Assembly (NCBI RefSeq): GCF_014805685.1
Contig: NC_060893.1
Span: forward strand, 9,758,773-9,822,772
Origin: Silurus meridionalis
Lineage: Eukaryota > Chordata > Actinopteri > Siluriformes > Siluridae
Length of the DNA: 64,000 nucleotides
Reading direction: 5' to 3'
The notes under the pieces are model-generated. The model worked only from the letters and a program-made list of their open reading frames with translations. It was not told the origin of the DNA and searched no databases. Of the stretch, positions 43,608 to 55,407 are shown piece after piece; position 1 is the first letter of the stretch, and every line of letters begins with the position of its first letter. A program made the position numbers and the translations under genes.

Positions 43608-45113
43608 CCCTGCAAGTGCTAGCATTACATTAAAAGACAGGGTGTGTCACATGCACTTGTTGTTAATTGCTGTTTATAGTTGACTTCAGCAAACAGGAAG
43701 CCTGTAATTTACTGACTGACTGAATAAAATAAGGATCGGACTAAAAAGTGACTTAACACCTCATGCCTAATGTATAATGTTTTTTCAAGCTCACAAAAAA
43801 GAAAAAATCTTGAAAAATATTCTCTCCTCACAAAAAATTTAACGTTTGTTAACATGTAGTATGTTCATAATAAAGGGACAGACAAAATCTTTTCCCACAT
43901 ATGACTATCCGAAACATCTGCAGCCACTAGCTCTCAGTAGTTGGCATGAATCAGAGAAAAAGACAAAGCAAGTCTAGAAATGAGACTGACTTAATGCTTT
44001 ATTGCCACAGTTATGAACCTCCCGGACCACATTTGGTCTGTTGCAGTCTATCCTTAAGTTGAATTCTGAGGTTTAGACGCTTCAACCAAACCTCACTGGG
44101 ACATCAAAGTATCTACACATCTCTGTCTTTCCTCCCACAAATGCAAACATTCCTTTGTTTTGTCTTCTCCTGTGTCTCTTCCCTATATCATTATTTATGA
44201 AATGTAGTAAAATATTTTCGATAGTTAAAACTTCATTGTGGCTTTGGGACTATGTACACTGAAAATTTTAATGAATTGAATAAAAAGGATTCTATTTTAA
44301 ACCTAAACAAAATATACTCTGTTATAAAAAAATATATTCAATTAAACTTTGTGCATGAACAATATACATTAGAGATATTATTGTCCCTATGGTGTTTTCC
44401 TTGCAATGGGCTTTAGAAACCTGGGTCAGACATGGATTGATTGACTTATAATTGCAGACCCTGCTGAAAAATGCATCTAGTGACTCAATCCACATGCAGA
44501 GAGAACTCCACTTTTAAAAGTTTCAAGAAAGAAATCGTTTTAAATTCGCATGAGTGGTTTTGCAGATGACAAGAACATCATAACAAGCAACTAAAAAACA
44601 CATTAGTTACATCTTATAATCCAAACTTTTTTTCTTATCTTTTTTCTCTGCTTCCAATGCTCCAAAAGGGCCCATCTGAATAGATGCCAGTTACACCTCA
44701 GAAACACATTTGCCTTTTTTTTCTCTCTCGGGGAACAAGAGGTAGGGAAAAGATCCCGAGCTCTGGGCCAACATAACCATCCCACTGCTTCGGTTGTGGG
44801 AATGTGGTTTCTTCTAAAACACTCATACCCCCTCTCCTCCTCTCCTACTCCTCCCATAGGAACAAACATGTCTCCACATTGGCTACACGCAGACTGGAAG
44901 GCGGCTGCATGGAAAAGAGTGGAACCTCCAGCACCCCATGGATCATGACCCACTGCTGGAGCCTAATCTGACTATTGTCCTGTAAACAGGGTGTACATTT
45001 GTCTGTCCCTTTTGTACATAAAATAAAAAAAACAAACAAATGAAAATTACCAGTAAGTTAAGTGAGAGTTCATGATGTTCTAGTTGTTTGTTAAGAACAG
45101 TACAACTTGGCAT

Positions 45114-45116
<3 letters not shown>

Positions 45117-45178
<62 letters not shown>
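45117..45178. repeat. (AT)n microsatellite
   Basis: About 62 bp of AT. Confidence 0.95.
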
Positions 45179-45181
<3 letters not shown>

Positions 45182-46131
45182 TAAAGCAATGTGGAATCCT
45201 AAAAAAAATTTTTTAACCTTGGATTAATTAGAGCAGTAGCCATAACACTGTTTCCATACCCCTAAATGAGACATAAAATAATATTTAATACCCTTAAATG
45301 TACAGTAAAAACACATGTCAGCTTTTATATGTATAAGCCTTAAATGACGGAGTTTGAGGAACTGTAGAACATGAACATTTGTTTTCACATGACCCAAATA
45401 TTGTGCCTGCTATAAGGACGCCTAAAAGTGCAAAATCACTATAATTACATGTAAACCTATTAAGTCAGTTCCACCACAGACCAAATAATTAGTATTAAGT
45501 AAGATATTAAGTAAATGAAGATATTAAGATATAAGTATCAAATATGATTGCAGGGTAGATTTCAGGTGTTAATACATAATGCTGTAAAAGAAAGACTTAG
45601 ATATATTCAATTATATGACAAATATAGGCAAACAGAAACATAACTTGATGATAGGATCACACTGATGTTATAGTCCATGTTCACACTACCTTCTCTGTCT
45701 TTATGCACTGCATAATAACAGATTGGTGCTCCACTTCAGAGGTCTCAGAAAAGAGCTAAGTGTGACCCCTTCAGAGTTAAACCCCTCCCTCTGGACTTAC
45801 ACATGTCACTATAATAAATCACAGCAAAATCCACAGAGATAGGTACAAATATCTCACAAATAATATTTATTTAGGATTGCATTGTTGAGCACCTCTCTTG
45901 AGCTATGATTAATGTTAAGACATAGCATATCAGCTCTAAACTGTAGCACTGCACCATGCCAACTTTGGAACTATTGTTTTTCACAACCTTAATTATATCT
46001 ACCAAAATACATTTCTGACTAATGTCTAGTCTACCACAACAACAACAATAACAACGACAGGTAATGACTAAGAAGACAAAAGAAGACAATGACAGGTTAC
46101 AAGAAGAGTGATATAAGGAGCTATAGAGTCT

Positions 46132-46133
<2 letters not shown>

Positions 46134-46206
<73 letters not shown>

Positions 46207-46296
46207 CCCACTGTCCATGAAAACTACATGGACCATGAACATGCCAGGTGTGAAGATGTGAAATAAATGTGGACGTAATGCGCACGCACACACACA

Positions 46297-46360
<64 letters not shown>

Positions 46361-46418
46361 ACCTTCTCATACTGTACAAACCCATACAAACTTTCTCACT
46401 TAGTCAATGGAATATGAA

Positions 46419-46462
<44 letters not shown>
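46134..46462. repeat. Cluster of (CA)n, (CA)n and (CT)n microsatellites
   Basis: CA at 46134-46202, CA at 46281-46359 and CT at 46424-46462. The long open frames across them are poly-Val/Cys artefacts of the repeat. Confidence 0.95.
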
Positions 46463-46466
<4 letters not shown>

Positions 46467-49003
46467 CCTCTATGTTAATCACAGTGTTGTGGTTCTTTTC
46501 CCTTGAGACTCAGTGGTTGTTTTCTCCTCCCTCTCAGGAAACTTTCCCTTTTTTTACTCTCCCATTCTCTCCCTCTGTATATAAAAGTGTGGTGTATGAA
46601 TTGTTCGACAGAAAGTATGTTCACATACTGGGGATGCAGAAAGGGCCATGTAACGTGTGCCCAGAGCAGTGGTGCTGAAACAGACTTGCAGAAACTTCGA
46701 GTGAGTACTCTTACACACACACACACACACACTGTACTGTCCTTGCCATTAAAGCCTACAGAGAAGAGAAAACAGGTAACGACTACATGTTTGTGTGCTT
46801 CTATACTACTGTCTTATATGAACTACAATATAAAGCACAACTTACAAAATAACTATGATTAGTATTTCTGCTGGTGACAGATAAATAACAAGGGGTATAA
46901 TGGTATATTTTAAGCAAAGGATGTCATCTAGAGAATAAAACAGAAACTGAGTTGTGCAAAACATAAAGACAGCTTTTAAAACGAAACGTCTTAGATTGGA
47001 TTGAAAGCTAGTCTGTTAAGAAGTGCTATACTGTAGATCCCATTGTCTGGGTTGCTGTCTGGGGTTGTTACGAGGTCACAGATCAAACAATTCTTGCCAT
47101 GACCTCCGGTTCACTGAAGAAATGGAATTAAGCTGTGCAGTGATTTAGATCCCTCCAGAAATCAACCACATACTAAATAAAGTATAATCTAAAGGGCAAT
47201 GTTTAATCTATACTAGTTGAATGGATACAGTTACTTCCTGTTTAAAACAGTTTACACTAACTGAGAATGTACCTAATTATACATGAACAATAAACAGAAG
47301 AATGAAATGTTGTTTAATGATACTTAAACTACAATTCTGCCTGTGTCTTTCATACTAAACCATTTAATTTAAAGTAAGACTTAAGCCTTTGTTATTGAAG
47401 ACCAGCTGCTTTTACTTGTGGAAAGTGTTGCGTGTTATATTTGTTTGCGTTTAGTGCTATATTTCCAAGTTGAATGAAGATGCTTTGTAATGTTTTCTTC
47501 AGGTTGACTCTGTGCCGTCTGTGGTTTCTCTGAAGACTGTGACTGAAAGTTTTCCATAAAAAAACATTTACCAACAAACACTTATCATAATTACAACCAG
47601 AGACAGTTGAGGTTTTCAGGAAGCTCAGAGATAAATACATCTTTCCAACACCAACAGTGTTGCAATTCGGTATAGTTTATTTCTGTGTCTTGGAGCTGCT
47701 CATTACAAACGTACAATTTTTATGGATTATTTTGTGCATTTCCAAAACTGCAGATCAGAGGTATTTTTGTTGTTTAACCTCTCTTAGTGTTGTTAAAGAG
47801 AGCTTTGAATACTTAATATGTAAGAATTATGAAATACTTTTTTTTTTTTCAATAGAGCTATCGCATATAGAAGTTTACCAAAAGTACTCAAACATAGCCA
47901 GTTATATTTTAAAGGCTTGCCCCTGATCAGTGCAGGATGTGATATTTATCCCCTTCATGGCATAGAACTGAAGCCATCAGCAGTATGATCCAATGCATTT
48001 AGCAAAAAGATTTTCCGACACACTAAAGTAACCACCCCTGTGATTAGCAGGCTGCCTTCATCTACAATATTTCATCCCGAACCACGGTTTTCAAGTATTG
48101 ATTTAGCAGATGAGTGTCATTAATAATATTTAACGATATGTTATTATCACCATGGTTACTACGGAAAGATTCCACACATAGCTCGATGTTGTAAATCCTG
48201 TGGTTAAGTTTCTATTTACAATATTTTCAGACTCATTTTCTGCCTATGTCTTGAATCACATCAACTGCACCATTTTTGGAGCTTGAAATATAACATTTCT
48301 CTGAATTTCGTAAGTATATTTATTAAACCAACATTTCTGTATAGAACCACAATATGAAACACCCCGAAGACATTGTAATTTCTTATGAACATCATCAAGT
48401 GTTGGGAGACATTTGACTGAAAGCTCAAGTTTTCAGGCAGGCTTCTGGCAAGGGCAGCTATGATTATGGGTATGTGGCTACCATTCTGGTTTGTACAAGT
48501 GGTTGGATGTGCTTATTACTCTGATAGTCGACTGAGCACGCTTTGCTTGCAGACTGAAATCCTCAATGTGCCATGTGAATAACAGTTAAACCAGCAAGAG
48601 TCTCAGAAAAAAAACACTCTATTGTTAAACTTCTTTTGCTTTCTGTTAATGGCTAAATTCAAAATGGCCTAAGATTCATCGATTGTATTTTGTGTTTTGA
48701 GGTTTTGTTTGCATTTTAGAGCCATTTTCTTGAAATTGTGTTTAATCTCAATGTTAACTCATTACTCAGTTGCTGTGAGTGAGCTTAACAGCTGAAAAGA
48801 CCAACTGTTTTGTTCTACTACTGAAGCAGAAATTATAATTAGATAAAAAGTCATATTTGCTTTTAAAATTGGCTGGAAAATCTCCACCTTATGCTAAAAT
48901 AAGTGCCACTATTAAGTCATCTCCCTCCAATTCATCTCTAATCCTGTCCCTGTCCTTGCTCATAGGATGATTGACAGTTCTTTTTGGTGAGTCAAAAAGC
49001 AGG

Positions 49004-52000
49004 ATGCCCGGTGTGCCCTGCTGGGCCTCGCATCAAGCCCTGCCTATTGCTTGTGCCCTTGTCCTCACCTGGCTATTACCCTTGGTACATGCTGCATTCA
49101 GCCAGAAGCCTGCCAAGCTGCCCCTGGTGGGACGCAAGCCATTCTTGGCTGCATGGAACGCACCTCTCGACTTGTGTACTGTCAAATACAACATGAACAT
49201 AAGTCTGGACCTTTTTCACATTAGTGGCAGTCCACGAGCTGTCCATACAGGCCAGGATGTCACCATCTTCTATCCAAACCGTCTGGGTTACTATCCATTT
49301 TATACAGAGCAAGGCGAGGCTGTGAATGGGGGCCTTCCTCAGAACTGCAGTCTAGAAGCTCACCTCCACAAAGCTAGCAAAGACATTGCACATTTCATTC
49401 CCTCAGAAGATTTCCATGGCCTAGCCATCATTGACTGGGAGTACTGGAGGCCACAGTGGAGCCGCAACTGGCAAAAAAAAGACATCTATCGGCAACGGTC
49501 ACGTGAACTTGTCTCCCGAGCCTATATCAATGTGACAGATGATCAAATAGAGGAACTGGCACGTCTACGCTTCGAAAAGAGTGCCATGGCATTTATGCAG
49601 GGCACGCTGGAGCTTGGCACACGGGCTCGACCAAAAGGCCTATGGGGCTTTTACCTATATCCAGATTGCCATAACTACAATGTGCATACACACAATTATA
49701 GCGGCTACTGCCCCATTTTGGAGAAAGTCCGCAATGATGAACTGCTCTGGTTGTGGAACAGCAGTACTGCACTCTTTCCTGCAATGGCAATCCGAAGAGA
49801 CCACATGGACAGCATTCGCAACCTGCATTTTTGCCAGAACAGGGTACTGGAGTCTCTAAGGCTTGCTTCCATGAATTCACTGCCATACGAGCTGCCAACG
49901 TTTGTGTACACAAGGCTCGGCTACAGAGATGAAGCCATGACATTCCTGACAGAGGTAAATACACATACTGCTTGTAGCATGTAAAAGCAATCCGAACAGT
50001 GATCCTGCAGTATCTAATATCCTGCATATTTTGTATTTTTCACTCTGTAATATTGAAAGAGTGAAAACCCTGTTAAGTTGATAACTTAACAGGCTGTTAA
50101 GTTGATAACTTAACAGCCCCCCCCAACAAATGTGCAGGATATTGGGTTCTCTATTCATGTCTTATACATAATATGATATGGTTATATTGTACTATTTTGT
50201 TAGAAGTTATCAGAGTGTATTTTTTAAATTTACAATGTCTGCTGAAAATGTTACATATAAAGATAGAAATCAATAGACATTAATGAGTTAGTAGCAATAA
50301 TACAATTATTTGCAGCAGCATTATTATTCAGCTGCTGGTTTGTCACATTTACAGTATGTTAATTTCATAAACTGAAAACTTGTTGGTGCCCCATGGGGTG
50401 TCACTTTTTGTCTTTGACCATTGTGTGCTATTTATGCTAATTCTCAGTTCCTCTAAAAATTGGCTTCACCTGCACCTGCACGTTGTTAGTTTCTGACACA
50501 AGCCTAGTAAATCATTATTGACTGCATCACCTTGTTCCCTTACCCCAGATATAACCTCCTGATATGTTTAATGATAAAAGCCATAATATTGGGGCATCTA
50601 TATTGCTTACTAGTGTAACTTGGATAAAACAAAACACACCCTTTTGTGGTTAGACATTTAACATTTAGTCTCATGAAGAACAAGCTATACCATTAATATT
50701 AATAACATGATTTCAGTATACACATTTTGAATGACATTTGATCATAAAGTCCATAGTAAACATGATGTCCACTTTATTATACAGAAAACCCTTTGTAAGC
50801 TTATTTTATTGTATTTCACAGAAGGATTTAGTACACACAATAGGGGAAAGTGCTGCTTTAGGTGCTGCAGGCTTTGTGATTTGGGGTGACCTTAACCTTA
50901 CATCTTCTAGAGTAAGTTTGTGTTAACTTTTTATTCATATCTTTTGGATTGGATTACTAAATTCACATTTCCTGTAAATGTCAATGCACAGTTACAATTA
51001 TTATGGCATGTGTAAACGTTTGGACACCCATCCAGTAGTAAATTCACAGAACTAAATTAACTTTTTAGGCCTTATTTGATTCATTAGGCAGGCTAAGAAT
51101 TTTTATTCGCTATAACAATTCCAGAGTGTTATAAATTGACTTTTCAAACCTCATACTAACACTCAACAACCATGGGCTCCACTAAGCAGTTGACAGAGGG
51201 TCTAAAAATGAAGCTCACTACAGGGAAAAGGCTATAAATATATCAAAGTCCTTTAAGCTCATAATCTCCACAGTCAGAATTATCATTAATAAATTGCAGA
51301 AACAGGCAACTGTAGAAGTCATTGCAAGATCTGAAAGACCAAGAAAAGTGTCTGAATGAAATGCCAGTACACTGGGATGAAAGGCGAGGCAAATCCCCAA
51401 AATGACATTTAGGACCTGCAGGAAGGTTTAGCTGACAAAAGCCACAAGTCAACACTTGAAGTATGCTAAACAACATCTAGATAAGCTAGATGCATTTTAG
51501 AAATATGTCCTGATGCTTAATGAAGAAAAAAATGACTCTTTTACTGAAGGTATGCTGGAAAAAAACAGCAACATTTGATGAAAAGAACACCTTGCCCAGC
51601 TCTTAAGCATGGGGTTGAGTCTATTATGCTTTGTGGCTGTGTGGCAGTCAGTAGCACAGCAAATGCTGTACAGTTAAATAGAAGAGTTGATTCCAAAAAT
51701 CTTAGCACATTCTCAAAATGAATGTGACACAATCAGTCAAGAAACTGAAGCTGAAAAAAAAATAGATTAGCTTCCTCACCAGAAAATTTGATCCAAACAC
51801 ATATTTCAAAATTCACACATAAACTACTTCCAGGAATGCAAGTTGAAGATTTTGGAATAAACCTTACAGCTTTCTGATCTGATAGTCATCTGATGAAGTT
51901 AGATCTTAATCAAGCTGTGCAGCACTATAAACATTCTGCAAGAAATAGTGGAGGATAGAAGAACAAATAGAATCCTACAAAATAGATCTACCAACTGTAT

Positions 52001-52867
52001 ATATGCCAAAAAGGGAGTTGTTAAGTACTGATTTAGTCCACAGTCCACATTTTATGCATGTCACAATGAATGTGGCATGCTGAAATCCAAGTAATTTCAT
52101 AATCCAAACAGCATTATGTCTTCCTCCTGCTGCATGGTGTAGGAAAGTCTAACTGCATTGCCACCATTTTCGCACCATTTTTGCTAACATGCGGTTATGT
52201 AGATGTTAATAGTAATTTGGCTACCAGTACAGAAAATTTACACATTCTATTTATTACTGTAGCAAAAAAAATTACTACTAAAAACTCCAGTCTCTTGCGA
52301 AATGAACCCATCCCTTTTGTTCGACTGTGTATGGGGTCAGTGATATTCAACAGATTTATACACAAGTGATGGGGTTTAATCAGTCTTTATTAATTGTTTC
52401 CTAACATGTCATTGCAGCAAAACTGTTCCAGGGTAAAAACATTTTTGAGCTACAGACTTGGCCAGTACATCACCAACGTGACCCGGGCATCTGAAGTGTG
52501 CAGTGATTATCTGTGCCAGTCTAATGGTCGTTGCATTCGGAGAGACCCACATGCACCGCATTTCTTGCACCTGAATCGCCCAAGCTACCGCATCCGATCA
52601 AACCGCAATGGCACATTCACTGTCACTGGTCAGTATTCCCCGCACGAACTACAACAACTGGCAGAAAGGTTCTACTGCCACTGTTATGAAGGGTATGAGG
52701 GTGAGCACTGTGACAGTACAGAGTCAACGCACACAGCAGACGTCGAGGAGAAAGAGAAGGATGTGGAGAAGAAAGAACAGGATCGAGTGTCAGAAAGCTC
52801 TGCTGCTGAGACTGTGGGAAATGCTCCTGTCCTAGTGGTGCTTTTCATCCTGTTTACTTTTAGCTAA
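49004..52867 (+). CDS. hyal4: Hyaluronidase-4 (GH56), three coding exons, 496 aa
   Basis: GH56 endo-hexosaminidase; the human orthologue prefers chondroitin sulfate. Exons 49004-49954, 50822-50911 and 52418-52867 join in phase 0. Signal-peptide-like hydrophobic stretch at about 11-31. The run PAKLP...[30 protein letters not shown] and [18 protein letters not shown] matches HYAL4 closely. Catalytic pair D144 and E146. EGF-like module at about 375-437 ([15 protein letters not shown]...[12 protein letters not shown]). After an acidic/lysine-rich linker the protein ends in a hydrophobic tail ([14 protein letters not shown]), fitting a GPI anchor. ATG 49004 is chosen because the sequence upstream has no in-frame ATG. 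A short upstream ATG frame lies at 48967-48990. Oddity: Ala262 stands where human HYAL4 has Cys263, and C115 and C277 appear unpaired. Downstream are two PH-20-like paralogues on the same strand. Confidence 0.95.
50071..50115. repeat. Two tandem 21-bp palindromes in hyal4 intron 1
   Basis: TGTTAAGTTGATAACTTAACA occurs at 50071-50091 and again at 50095-50115, separated by GGC. Each is a 9-bp perfect inverted repeat around GAT. Confidence 0.95.
51005..52040 (+). mobile_element. Decayed Tc1/mariner-family transposon in hyal4 intron 2
   Basis: The left end GGCATGTGTAAACGTTTGGACACCC resembles a Tc1-like end. Internal phrases CACAGTCAGAATTATCATTA, GAAGTCATTGCAAGATCTGA, AGACCAAGAAAAGTGTCTGA and CAACATCTAGATAAGCTAGATGC are transposase-coding relics. 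Many stops and deletions are present. It does not encode an active product. Confidence 0.7.
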
Positions 52868-54413
52868 ATTTTAAGCACTGTGGTACAGCTATCCAATGGC
52901 ACATGTAGTGACCAATGTTTGTATGCAGCCACTTCATGTTTTGCAGTCATGATATAGGTTGATATCACTTGAAGCAACAGGAAAATAGTTAATGACTGCT
53001 TTTTTCCTGATATCATCTACCTTAAATACTTCTACTTGTTAAATATTTTATTTGCACAAACTATAGTAATGTACTTAATTTACTATAGTAATCAAACAAT
53101 ATTATAATAGGCAAATGTTGTTTAACCTGAAACTCTCTATCTATATACATATCCTAATTATTCACATATATGTTTAATAAGGTTGTATTTCAGACACCAC
53201 TTATTCTAAATTCAGCTCATTTTCTTAATGATGATTCCAAGATTACTGATTAACTCTTGGCTTATCATTAAAAACACACACACGCACACACACACGCACA
53301 CACGAAGCACTTAATTATTATTCTCTGTTGTATAAGTAGTTTGGGTTTTACTCTATAGTTTAAGACAAGAATATAATGAGGGTTTTATCCAAAGTTTTAT
53401 ACAGTCCAATGATCCAATAATTATTACAAAACAGATTCTCAATTGAAATTAAGCTGCACTTAAGGCAAATAATTGCTATACCTAACAGCTAAGTGAAAAG
53501 ATACATACTTTTTTTAAGGCGATCTATCTATCTCATTAACCTAAAAAACATTTTAAGGTGTAATTTTCTGTACTTTTTTTTATTTTTTTTTATCAAACAT
53601 CACTTGAAAATATTACCAAAAATCATGGTAAAAGACAATCTGAATGTTGGACAAATGTAAATACAATTTAGTAAATATTTTATATGTCTTTTCTATATTT
53701 TTCTTTTTTGCAAAATCTCTATTTTTCAAAACTTTAGGAAAAAAATCTAGATTTGCAGTTTAATTAATTATACAACGGTACTTTGGATGTTTTGAAATAT
53801 ATATATATAGAAACTGAATAAGTTTTAACAAAACCAAGCACAAACATTATTACCATACCTTTTCCAGTACTAACATGTACTACATGTTATAGTAGCCTAT
53901 AAATTTCAAATAAAAACAAATTTTCAATTAAAGCAAAGCAGAGAGTAATGCATATACCTCATTTTATGTAATTTTTCTCATCTTTTAGAAATGTTAATTT
54001 CAATATTTAGAACATACGAGAGGTGCTTTTATACCTTGTTTAGCACATCATTAAGGTCTTAAGTACATCAAAAGTCATTAACATGAAATGTACAATATTT
54101 TCACATGACTTTTTTTTTAATCAATAGCATTTCTACAAACTGTTGGCAATTTTATTTATTTTTTTTACATCATCTGGGTAACATATTCCACTAAAATCAC
54201 ATCTTCATTTATTGATTTGTGAAGAATTTTGTAGCAACAATTTTGTACTGGCTATAATATTAATCAAATATTACATGAAGGCATGTACTGCCTGAGCTAG
54301 AATGCACTATAAATAAATACATATTAATAAATAAAAAGAAACTGATTTTGATTGCTTGTTTGTTTTTATATTCTTTAATACATGTATTGACATGTCTGGG
54401 TTTTTCTTGTAAC

Positions 54414-54530
54414 TTTCTTTTCGGCTTCTCCCGTTAGGGGTCGCCACAGCGGATCCTCCGCACATTTGATTTGGCACGTTTTTACGCTGGATGCCCTTCC
54501 TAACGCAACCCTCCCCAATTTATCCGTCTG
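54414..54530 (-). mobile_element. 5'-truncated SINE, minus orientation
   Basis: On the minus strand it reads GGATAAATTGGGGAGGGTTGCG, AGGAAGGGCATCCAGCGTAA and CGCTGTGGCGACCCCTAACG, then GGGAGAAGCCGAAAAG. It matches the body and tail of the intact copy at 20996 but lacks the tRNA head. Confidence 0.85.
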
Positions 54531-55045
54531 GTTTTTTCTTGTAAATATTAAAAATAAAAAAATCGATCTATTTTTCAATATATAGATTTTATATAGAATT
54601 TTTTAATATGAGCTTAAAATGCACATTTGACTTTTGTGCATGTGTGCCTTAAACACACTGATATGAGGTCCAGTTAAATGTTTCTGCTGTGACAAAAATA
54701 TTTCCCACATTTTCTATCATATGAGATTCCATCCATTGTATTCTTTGTCATTTACCTTGTTAATGTCTGTAATAAACCTCTTCTTTTCTGGACCAATCCA
54801 AGAGTTTTGCTCTAAATAAAAGCTGGGCATTTTTATCTCTTGCTGGTGTTTTTCATGCTAAACAGCTTCAATCAAGTTAAACCTTTATACATTGCATTAT
54901 TAGGCCTCCTCACATAAACAACACTTATCAAAATGGAGATAATGTCAGACATCAATAGTCAAGCATCAATAGTCAGAGTTTTGAATCTTAGCATAAAATA
55001 TCAGAGACCACAAAATATCAGCAAAAATCTGTTTGTATTTATGTA

Positions 55046-55046
<1 letters not shown>

Positions 55047-55096
<50 letters not shown>
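55047..55096. repeat. (ATT)n microsatellite
   Basis: About 16 units of ATT upstream of the first spam1-like gene. Confidence 0.95.
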
Positions 55097-55097
<1 letters not shown>

Positions 55098-55407
55098 GTT
55101 ATTACAAGTCATAACAATACCCAATTGCCCAATACCCATTTGCCTAATTGCAATTATGGTATAATATATCAAAAGTGTATAAATCAAAACAATATCAGTT
55201 TAAAAGCATTTCCCCTTTGTAAAGATTCCTTTATGAATATTACTTTCAAATGTGTTATTTTTAATTTCTTATCTTTAATCTTTACCTGAGGCTGCCTGTA
55301 TGGCAACATACTGTAGATTCACAAAGTGGTCCAGTGATGTGTTTGAAGGTGTTAACAGAATGGCTGATGTACTTATTTTTGTTTTTTAGGTGGAAATTTC
55401 AGGCTGC

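Larger units (their letters stand above)
38901..48960. other. Intergenic interval upstream of hyal4
   Basis: About 10 kb of AT-rich DNA with microsatellites and repeat fragments (listed separately). No coding gene is supported. A GC-richer block at 44640-44960 is reported as a finding. The hyal4 promoter and any 5' non-coding exon should lie in the right part, but neither can be placed. Confidence 0.55.
52868..55389. other. hyal4 3' UTR and intergenic DNA before the first spam1-like gene
   Basis: Very AT-rich. Several AATAAA signals (for example about 53909, 54817), none decisive. Includes the minus-strand SINE tail at 54414-54530 and an (ATT)n tract. No further gene seen. Confidence 0.6.

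Noticed and set aside
44603..44953. 116-codon minus-strand open frame as a gene
   Set aside because: No domain, no matching splice context and no family recognised. Kept only as a composition anomaly.
46121..46389. Long open frames of alternating Cys-Val residues
   Set aside because: They are readings of (CA)n microsatellites, not proteins. The same holds for the Tyr-Ile, His-Thr and poly-Asn/poly-Ile frames over other simple repeats.
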